Below, one piece after another: positions 33,164-39,046 of a stretch of DNA of 39,046 nt. Location: positions 1 to 39,046 of the forward strand of contig NZ_JABWGO010000023.1 of the NCBI RefSeq assembly GCF_013363995.1, read 5' to 3'. Origin of the DNA: Nonomuraea rhodomycinica. Lineage in GTDB: Bacteria > Actinomycetota > Actinomycetes > Streptosporangiales > Streptosporangiaceae. A program made the position numbers and the translations under genes. The notes under the pieces were generated by a model that saw only the letters and a list, made by a program, of their open reading frames with translations, did no database searches and was not told the origin of the DNA. Numbering within the stretch: position 1 is the first letter of the stretch; each line of letters begins with the position of its first letter.

Positions 33164-34165
33164 CTACTTGAGGCTGTCCGGCACGCCGGACTTGTCGCCG
33201 AGGCCGACGAGGTAGTCCGCGTACTCCTTCACGTTGTCCTTCGTGACCAGCTTGCCCTGCAGCGTCTCGTCGGCCTGCACCTGCTTGCCGCCCAGGACGT
33301 CGCCGGCCAGCGAGACCACCTTCTGCCCGAGCGCGAACGGCGACTCGGCGTTGGTGGCGTACATCTCCCCCGCCGCGACGGCGGCCAGCGCGTCGGCGAT
33401 GCCGTCGTTGCCGACGACCTTGACCTTGCCCACCAGGTTGCGGGCCTTGAGCGCCGACAGCACGCCCATGGCCATCTCGTCGTTGGCCGCGTACACGCCG
33501 TCGATGTCGGGGTTGGCCTGCAGCACGTTCGTCATCACGTTCAGGGCCTTGGCCCGGTCGAAGTCGGCCGCCTGGGTGGCGACGACCTTGATGTCCTTGT
33601 GCGTGGCGATCTGCTGCTGGAAGCCCTTGCTGCGGTCCTGGGCGACGTTGGTGCCGAGGATGCCCTGGATCTCGACGACCTTGCCCTTGCCGCCGACGGC
33701 CTCGGCCAGCGCGTCGGCGGCGTTCTTGCCCGCCTGGACGGCGTCGTAGCCGACGAACGTGGCCAGCTTCCCGCCGGACGGCTTGCGGTCGAACGCCATC
33801 ACGGGGATGTTCGCGGAGTTCGCCTGGCTGACCGAGCTGCTGGCGGACTGGCTGCCCACCGGGTCGAGGATGAGGATGCCGGTCTGCTTGGAGATGGCGG
33901 TCGTCGCCTGGTTGAGGAAGGTGGCGTCGGAGTTGTCGGCGTTCTGCACGTTCAGGGTGATGCCGCTCTTGGCGGCCTGCGCCTCGGCGCCGTCCTTCAC
34001 GCTGATGAAGAACGGGTTGCCGAGCGTGCTCATGATGATCGTGGCGTCCTTCTTGCCGGACGCCTGCGGGGCGCCCGTGGTCGTCTCCTCGCCGCCCCTG
34101 CTGCAGGCGGTCAGGGAGACGGCGGCCAGGAGCGCGACGGCGACGAGCTTGCGGGGAGTGCGCAT
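33164..34165 (-). CDS. rbsB: Sugar ABC transporter substrate-binding lipoprotein (RbsB-like)
   Basis: A 333-residue lipoprotein. The signal peptide ends in the lipobox LTAC (Cys 21). The mature part is a type I periplasmic-binding fold: NPFFISVKDGAEAQAAKSGI, then GILILDPVGS, NIPVMAFDRKPSGG and VYAANDEMAMGVLSAL. It captures a pentose, probably ribose, at the outer face of the membrane and delivers it to RbsC. AAGGAA precedes ATG 34165. It is the last gene of the operon, whereas in E. coli rbsB precedes the kinase gene. Confidence 0.93.
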   Translation of the reverse strand: MRTPRKLVAVALLAAVSLTACSRGGEETTTGAPQASGKKDATIIMSTLGNPFFISVKDGAEAQAAKSGITLNVQNADNSDATFLNQATTAISKQTGILILDPVGSQSASSSVSQANSANIPVMAFDRKPSGGKLATFVGYDAVQAGKNAADALAEAVGGKGKVVEIQGILGTNVAQDRSKGFQQQIATHKDIKVVATQAADFDRAKALNVMTNVLQANPDIDGVYAANDEMAMGVLSALKARNLVGKVKVVGNDGIADALAAVAAGEMYATNAESPFALGQKVVSLAGDVLGGKQVQADETLQGKLVTKDNVKEYADYLVGLGDKSGVPDSLK

Positions 34166-34176
34166 GTCTGTTCCTT

Positions 34177-35175
34177 CTAGATGTGCTGGGCGAGTTCAGG
34201 GGTACGTGCGGGGGTCTCGGCGGCTCTGCGCGGCAGGAGCCGGCGCAGGACGTCCACGTTGCGGTCGAGGAAGACGGCCAGCAGGATGACCAGGCCCTTC
34301 ACCACGTCCTGCAGGAACGGGGAGACGTCGAGCAGGTTCATCCCGTTGTCGATGACGCCGAGGACGAGCGCCCCGACGAGGGTGCCGAGCAGGGTGCCGC
34401 GGCCCCCGGCCAGGCTGGTGCCGCCGATGATGACGGCCGCGATCGCGTCCAGCTCCAGGCCGGCGCCGGCGGTCGGCTGGGCCGTGGACAGCCGGGCGGT
34501 GATGATGAAGCCGGCCAGGGACGCCAGCACGCCGCTGATGACGAAGGCGAGGATCTTGACGCGGTGGACCCGGATGCCGGACAGCCGCGCGGCCTCCACG
34601 TTGTCGCCGGTGGCGTAGACGTAGCGGCCGAAACGGGTGCGGGCCAGGACGAACCCGAAGACGCCGAACGCCACCAGCATGATCCACACCGGCACGGGCA
34701 CGCCCGCGAACCTGGCCTGCCCGATCCCCTGGAAGTCGTAGTCCGTCACCGGGATCGGGTTGCCGGAGGTGATGTGCAGGGTGAGCCCGGCGAACACCGA
34801 CATCGTGGCCAGCGTCGCGATGAACGACGGCATCCTGGTCCTGGTCACCAGCAGACCGTTGATCAGCCCGATGGCGGCGCCGGTCGCCAGGCCCGCGGCC
34901 AGCGCGGGGACCAGCCCGTACGTGCCGAGCGTCAGGGCGGTGACGACGGCGGAGAAGCCGAGCGCGGAGCCGACGGACAGGTCGATCTCGGCGAGGATGA
35001 TCACGTACGTCTGCCCGGCGGCGAGCAGCGCGGCCACGGAGGTCGCGAGCGCGACGTTGAGCAGGTTCGTCGGGGTGAGGAAGACCGGCGAGGTCACCGA
35101 GAGGACGACCCCGACGAGCAGGAGCATCCACACCGCGCGCAGCCGGCCCGCGACGGTCTTGAGTTTCGAGGTCAT
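34177..35175 (-). CDS. rbsC: Ribose ABC transporter permease (RbsC-like)
   Basis: A 332-residue membrane protein of the BPD_transp_2 family with about 8-10 hydrophobic segments. LLAAGQTYVIILAEIDLSVG and GLINGLLVTRTRMPSFIATL are typical, and the EAA-like coupling region is VYATGDNVEAARLSGIRVHR. ATG 35175 overlaps the rbsA stop (ATGA). It forms the membrane channel for the sugar; two copies are expected per transporter. Confidence 0.94.
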   Translation of the reverse strand: MTSKLKTVAGRLRAVWMLLLVGVVLSVTSPVFLTPTNLLNVALATSVAALLAAGQTYVIILAEIDLSVGSALGFSAVVTALTLGTYGLVPALAAGLATGAAIGLINGLLVTRTRMPSFIATLATMSVFAGLTLHITSGNPIPVTDYDFQGIGQARFAGVPVPVWIMLVAFGVFGFVLARTRFGRYVYATGDNVEAARLSGIRVHRVKILAFVISGVLASLAGFIITARLSTAQPTAGAGLELDAIAAVIIGGTSLAGGRGTLLGTLVGALVLGVIDNGMNLLDVSPFLQDVVKGLVILLAVFLDRNVDVLRRLLPRRAAETPARTPELAQHI

Positions 35176-36662
35176 GCGGCACCTACCAGTGCGTGCTTGA
35201 GGATGGACTGCTCGTCGAGGCCGTCGCCGGTCAGCTCGGCGACGAGCCGTCCTTCGCGCATCACGACCACGCGATCGGACATGGCGACGAGTTCCGGCAG
35301 GTCGGAGCTCACGAGCAGGACGGCGACGCCGTCCGCGGTGAGCTGGTTGATGATCCGGTAGATCTCGGTCTTGGCGCCGACGTCCACGCCGCGGGTCGGC
35401 TCGTCCATGAGCAGCACCCGCGGCCGGGTCATCACCCACTTGGCGAACAGCGCCTTCTGCTGGTTGCCGCCCGACAGCGAGCTGACCGCGATGGACGGGG
35501 AGGCGGCGCGCACTCGCAGGTCGGAGATGACCGCGCCGGTGGCCGCCCGCTCCTTGGCGCGCCGTACGACGCCGCCTGCGGAGCTGAACGCGCGCAGCGA
35601 CGCCAGCGACACGTTCGCCTCGACCGACTGGCTCATGCACAGGCCCTCCGCCTGCCGGTCGGGCGACAGGTAGGCGATCCGGCTGCCGATGGCGTCCTCG
35701 ACGCTCGCGACGCGTACGGCGGAGCCGCCCACGAGCACGGACCCGGCCAGCGGCTGCAGGCCGAACAGGGCGCGCAGCAGGTCGCTGCGCCCGCAGCCGA
35801 CCACGCCGCCGATGCCGACCACCTCGCCGGCCCTGACCTGGAGGTCGATGTCGTGGAAGCGGGCGCCGTTGCCGCCGCGCACCTCCAGCACGACCTCGTC
35901 CCTGGCGTTGCGCTCCTTGGGGTAGAAGTCGTCCACGGCGTCGCCGACCATGGCGGTGACGACCTGGGCCGGGGTGAGCTGCCCGGTGGGGGCGTCGAGG
36001 GTGACCCGCCCGTCGCGCAGCACGACGACGCGGTCCGACAGGGCGAAGACCTCGTCCAGCCGGTGGCTGATGTAGATGACCGAGACGCCGGCCTCGCGCA
36101 GCCGGTTCACCTGGGCGAAGAGCTGCTCGGACTCCTGCTCGTCGAGCGCCGCGGTGGGCTCGTCCAGGATGATCAGCCGCAGCTCGTGCGTCATGGCCTT
36201 GGCGATCTCGAGCATCTGCCGCTCGGCGACGCTCAGCTCGCTGACCTGGCGGTGCACGTCGATCTCCATGCCGAGGCGGCGCAGCGCCCGCCCGGCCTCG
36301 GCGGCCATGCGCTGCTTGGAGACGAACAGGCGGCCGAAGACCCGCTCGCGGTCCAGCACGTACATGTTCTCGGCCACGCTGAGGTGCGGGAACAGGTTCT
36401 GCTGGAACTCCTGGTAGATGACCTCGATGCCCTGGGCCATCGCGGCCTGCGGGTCCTTGAGGACCGTCGGGGTCCCGTCGATGAGCAGCCGCCCGGAGTC
36501 GGGCTGGTGCGCGCCGGAGATCACCCGGGTGAGCGTGGACTTGCCCGCCCCGTTCTCCCCGACGAGCGCGACGACCTCGCCGGGACCGACGTCGAAGCTG
36601 ACGCCCCGCAGGACGCTGTTGTCGCCGAAGGACTTGCGCACATCGGCAAGCTGGAGATGCAT
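35172..36662 (-). CDS. rbsA: Ribose ABC transporter ATPase (RbsA-like, two ABC domains)
   Basis: A 496-residue protein with two ABC modules. Module 1 has GENGAGKST, a Q-loop EFQQNLF, signature LSVAERQ and LDEPTAALD. Module 2 has a degenerate Walker A (GVVGCGRSDL), signature LSGGNQQK and MDEPTRGVD. This pattern, with a weakened second site, is standard for RbsA/XylG/AraG. It powers sugar import. ATG 36662 starts at MHLQLADVRKSFGD; rbsD ends 13 bp upstream. Confidence 0.95.
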   Translation of the reverse strand: MHLQLADVRKSFGDNSVLRGVSFDVGPGEVVALVGENGAGKSTLTRVISGAHQPDSGRLLIDGTPTVLKDPQAAMAQGIEVIYQEFQQNLFPHLSVAENMYVLDRERVFGRLFVSKQRMAAEAGRALRRLGMEIDVHRQVSELSVAERQMLEIAKAMTHELRLIILDEPTAALDEQESEQLFAQVNRLREAGVSVIYISHRLDEVFALSDRVVVLRDGRVTLDAPTGQLTPAQVVTAMVGDAVDDFYPKERNARDEVVLEVRGGNGARFHDIDLQVRAGEVVGIGGVVGCGRSDLLRALFGLQPLAGSVLVGGSAVRVASVEDAIGSRIAYLSPDRQAEGLCMSQSVEANVSLASLRAFSSAGGVVRRAKERAATGAVISDLRVRAASPSIAVSSLSGGNQQKALFAKWVMTRPRVLLMDEPTRGVDVGAKTEIYRIINQLTADGVAVLLVSSDLPELVAMSDRVVVMREGRLVAELTGDGLDEQSILKHALVGAA

Positions 36663-36675
36663 GCCAGGCTCCCGA

Positions 36676-37080
36676 TCAGTACACGACGCCCGCGGTGAGC
36701 AGGACGTTGGCGTACGGGGTGAACTCGCCGGAGCGGACGGCCGCCCTGGCGCCGGCGGTGGCCTGCTTGAACGCGGTGTGCGGCACGAACTCCAGCGCCA
36801 GGCCGAGCCGGTCGAACCGCTCCTCGATGGCCGCCAGCATGTCCGGGCTGTGCTGCTTGATCTCCTCGGACAGCAGCACGCCCTCCACGGCCACCTCGTC
36901 GAGCACCGCGTCGAGCAGGTCGAGGAAGCGCGGCAGGTTCTCCCGGACGGCGAGGTCCACACGCTCCACGTCGCGCGGGATGGGCAGGCCGGCGTCGGTG
37001 ACGACGATGGTGTCGGTGTGGCCGAGCTCGGAGATGACGCGGGCGAGCTGGGCGTTGAGGGTTCCCTGGTTGCGCCTCAT
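36676..37080 (-). CDS. rbsD: D-ribose pyranase (RbsD)
   Basis: A 134-residue RbsD/FucU-type pyranase. LGHTDTIVVTDAGLPIP carries the catalytic His 21 and the adjoining Asp; SEEIKQHSPDMLAAIEERFD and TAGARAAVRSGEFTPYANVL are family signatures. It interconverts the pyranose and furanose forms of ribose so that ribokinase receives its substrate. Its ATG overlaps the rbsK stop (ATGA). Its presence points to ribose rather than another pentose as the transported sugar. Confidence 0.94.
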   Translation of the reverse strand: MRRNQGTLNAQLARVISELGHTDTIVVTDAGLPIPRDVERVDLAVRENLPRFLDLLDAVLDEVAVEGVLLSEEIKQHSPDMLAAIEERFDRLGLALEFVPHTAFKQATAGARAAVRSGEFTPYANVLLTAGVVY

Positions 37081-38018
37081 CGGGCGGCTCCTTCCATGGA
37101 GGTGGTGACCAGCGGCTCGACCTCGTCCTTGCCGGGGAGCGAGGGGCTGGCCCCGGCCTTGGTGGTGGCCAGGGCGCCGGCCGCCATGCCGTACTGGATG
37201 GCGGTGTCCACGTCGAGCCCGGCGGCGAGGGCGCCGCCGAAGAAGCCGGTGAACGCGTCGCCGGCCGCCGTGGTGTCCACGGGCGTCACGGCGTACGCCG
37301 GGAAGTGGCGGGTGCGCTCCCCGGTGACCGACAGCGCGCCGCCCGAGCCCAGCGTGATGATCGCGTGGCGCACGCCGCGCTCCAGGAACCAGGCCGCCGC
37401 CCGCTCCGCCGACTTCAGGTCGGTGACCTGGACGCCGGTCAGCAGGGTGGCCTCGCTCTCGTTGGGGGTGACGATGTCGAGGTGCGGCCACACGTCGTCC
37501 GGCAGTTCCTGGGCGGGCGCCGGGTCGAGGACCACGGTCAGCCCGGCCGCCGCGCCCTCCCGCGCCGCGTGGCAGGCGACCTCCGTGCGGATCTCCAGCT
37601 GGAGCAGCAGGACGCCCACCCGGTCGCGGACCCGCTCGATGGTCTGCGTGACCATCGCCTCGTCGAGGGAGGCGTTGGCGAGCGGCGTGATGACGATGTC
37701 GTTCTCGCCCGAGGCGTCCACGCGGATGTGGGCGACGCCCGTGCGGCCCTCGACCGTGCGGACCTCGGTGAGCGTGACACCGTGGCCCTCGAGGCCGGAC
37801 AGCACGATGTCGCGGAACGGGTCCCGGCCCACGCAGGCGGCCATCCAGGTCGGGGCGCCGGAGTGCGCCGCGGCCACGGCCTGGTTCGCGCCCTTGCCGC
37901 CGAGGACGAGGGTGAAGTCGTCGCCGAGCACGGTCTCACCGCGCCGCGGCAGCCGCCGGCTGAACGCCGTGACGTCCGCGGTGATGCTCCCGACGACGAG
38001 AACACCGGTGGGTTCCAT
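37077..38018 (-). CDS. rbsK: Ribokinase (RbsK)
   Basis: A 313-residue PfkB-family kinase. VVGSITADVTAFSRRLPRRG and LGGKGANQAVAAAHSGA bind the sugar; DTTAAGDAFTGFF (catalytic Asp near residue 253) is the second PfkB signature and forms the anion hole. It phosphorylates ribose at C5 using ATP. GGAGG lies 7 nt before ATG 38018, whereas an in-frame upstream start at 38066 lacks this, so 38018 is chosen. It is separated by 77 bp from the aldehyde dehydrogenase gene. Confidence 0.94.
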   Translation of the reverse strand: MEPTGVLVVGSITADVTAFSRRLPRRGETVLGDDFTLVLGGKGANQAVAAAHSGAPTWMAACVGRDPFRDIVLSGLEGHGVTLTEVRTVEGRTGVAHIRVDASGENDIVITPLANASLDEAMVTQTIERVRDRVGVLLLQLEIRTEVACHAAREGAAAGLTVVLDPAPAQELPDDVWPHLDIVTPNESEATLLTGVQVTDLKSAERAAAWFLERGVRHAIITLGSGGALSVTGERTRHFPAYAVTPVDTTAAGDAFTGFFGGALAAGLDVDTAIQYGMAAGALATTKAGASPSLPGKDEVEPLVTTSMEGAAR

Positions 38019-38095
38019 GGGGGTTCCTCCAGATTCGGGGATGGGCGACCCGAGGCCACGGCCCATGCGCCGTGTCCTTGCGGGTGCGGGGTCGA

Positions 38096-38917
38096 TCAGA
38101 TCCCGGCGGGGTGCCAGACCGTCTTGGTCTCCATGAACGTGGTCATGCGTCTCGTCCCCCGGTCCTGCGCCGCGGTGAGCACGCGTTTGAAGTTCTCGGC
38201 CGCCGCCTGCTCGCAGGCCAGGGCCAGCTCGGGCGCCGTCACGCCGGTGAGGTCGAGCCCGTTGACGTCCATGTGCGCGGCCAGCCAGGGCGCCAGCTCG
38301 GCCTGGTGGCCGGTGAGCACGTTGACCACCCCGCCCGGCAGGTCGGAGGTGGCCAGCACCTCGGCGAAGGTGATCGCGGGCAGCGGCGCGCGTTCGGAGG
38401 CGACCGCGACGCAGGTGTTGCCGGTGACGATCACGGGGGCGACGGCCGAGACGAGGCCGAGAAGGGGCTCGGCGGGCGCGACGACCGCGACCACCCCGAC
38501 CGGCTCCGGCGAGGACAGGTTGAGGTACGGCCCCGCGACCGGGTTGGTGGTGCCGCGCACGGCGGCGATCTTGTCGGACCAGCCCGCGTACCAGACGAGC
38601 CGGTCCACGGCGGCGTCCACCTGCTCCAGCGCCTGCTTGCGCGGGCCACCGAGCTCGTCGGCGAACTGGGCGCGGCGGCCCTCCAGCATCTCGGCGACGC
38701 GGTAGAGGATCTGGCCCCGGTTGTAGGCGGTGGCGCCGGACCAGCCGGGGAACGCCTTGCGCGCGGCCACCACCGCGTCGCGGGCGTCCTTGCGCGAGGC
38801 CCTGGCGGCGTGCTCCGTCCTCGTCACGGTGTAGGTCCTCCCGCTCTCCGAGCGCGGGAACGCTCCACCGATGAACAGCTTGTACGTCTTGCGCACGGTC
38901 ACGCGTCGATCAGACAT
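38096..38917 (-). CDS. Short aldehyde dehydrogenase-like protein lacking the catalytic half
   Basis: A 273-residue protein that aligns with the N-terminal coenzyme-binding half of aldehyde dehydrogenases: KLFIGGAFPRSESGRTYTVT, AFPGWSGATAYNRGQILYRV and SSPEPVGVVAVVAPAEPLLG. The region containing the catalytic Glu and Cys is absent, and the protein ends in its own tail (METKTVWHPAGI) after MDVNGLDLTG. Its start overlaps the upstream aldehyde dehydrogenase stop by 8 bp, so the two are coupled and may form a hetero-oligomer. A frame disruption is not seen, so the short length seems genuine. Confidence 0.85.
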   Translation of the reverse strand: MSDRRVTVRKTYKLFIGGAFPRSESGRTYTVTRTEHAARASRKDARDAVVAARKAFPGWSGATAYNRGQILYRVAEMLEGRRAQFADELGGPRKQALEQVDAAVDRLVWYAGWSDKIAAVRGTTNPVAGPYLNLSSPEPVGVVAVVAPAEPLLGLVSAVAPVIVTGNTCVAVASERAPLPAITFAEVLATSDLPGGVVNVLTGHQAELAPWLAAHMDVNGLDLTGVTAPELALACEQAAAENFKRVLTAAQDRGTRRMTTFMETKTVWHPAGI

Positions 38918-39046
38918 CGAGGTACGCCTCCAGCCCGTGAAGACCGCCTTCGCGGCCGTAGCCGGACTCCTTGTAGCCGCCGAACGGCGAGACCGGGTCG
39001 AACTTGTTGAACGTGTTGGCCCACACCACGCCGGCCCGCAGCCGCT
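38910..39046 (-). CDS. Aldehyde dehydrogenase, C-terminal end (rest outside window)
   Basis: The 45 visible codons read RLRAGVVWANTFNKFDPVSP then FGGYKESGYGREGGLHGLEA and end in YLDV. WANTFNxFDPxxPFGGYKESGxGRE is the conserved C-terminal region of the aldehyde dehydrogenase superfamily. The catalytic Cys would lie upstream of the window. It is the first visible gene of the minus-strand operon and overlaps the short aldehyde dehydrogenase gene. Confidence 0.9.
   Translation of the reverse strand, partial: RLRAGVVWANTFNKFDPVSPFGGYKESGYGREGGLHGLEAYLDV

Overview
The window is very GC-rich actinobacterial DNA. GTG starts, apparently leaderless promoters, double-MerR and Cupin_6-AraC regulators, an ECF41 sigma factor and many P450, SDR and hydrolase genes suggest a soil actinomycete. 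The family mix fits Streptosporangiaceae-like genera such as Nonomuraea, but the genus is an inference. No rRNA, tRNA, CRISPR array, intact transposase or phage gene is visible.

Bases 1-33,000 are a mosaic of small local modules, each a one-component regulator beside one to three enzyme, efflux or resistance genes. In order: the 3' end of a large LuxR regulator and a lone alpha/beta hydrolase; an SDR-like protein divergent from a Cupin_6 AraC regulator; a double-MerR regulator, an SDR, a flavin monooxygenase and a TetR regulator; a MerR regulator divergent from a 14-TM drug exporter through overlapping, apparently leaderless promoters; a MarR-epoxide hydrolase pair; a nucleotidyltransferase and a decayed stretch; a YnfA-like membrane protein, an ECF41 sigma factor and its FAD oxidoreductase behind a near-consensus ECF41 promoter; AraC, VOC and a UvrA-like ABC ATPase; a TetR/P450/ferredoxin set; and a TetR-controlled pair encoding a Vat-type streptogramin A acetyltransferase and a macrolide glycosyltransferase. 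After these come an MBL-fold hydrolase, a serine hydrolase, remnants of a drrAB exporter downstream of a second P450, a regulator fusing an IS30-like HTH to a GbsR/MarR-type domain, a TetR/hydrolase pair and a quinone oxidoreductase.

Bases 33,164-39,046 are one co-oriented (minus strand) catabolic block: two overlapping aldehyde dehydrogenase genes (the first cut by the window edge, the second naturally short and lacking the catalytic half), ribokinase, ribose pyranase, the RbsA ATPase, the RbsC permease and the RbsB lipoprotein, closed by a strong hairpin. It would import a pentose, set its anomer and phosphorylate it.

The most interesting signals are regulatory: a 16-bp box repeated exactly upstream of both the VOC and UvrA-like genes with identical 18-nt spacing to a -10 element; perfect dyads in most divergent promoter gaps; and the two-gene vat-mgt cassette, which would inactivate both macrolides and streptogramin A.
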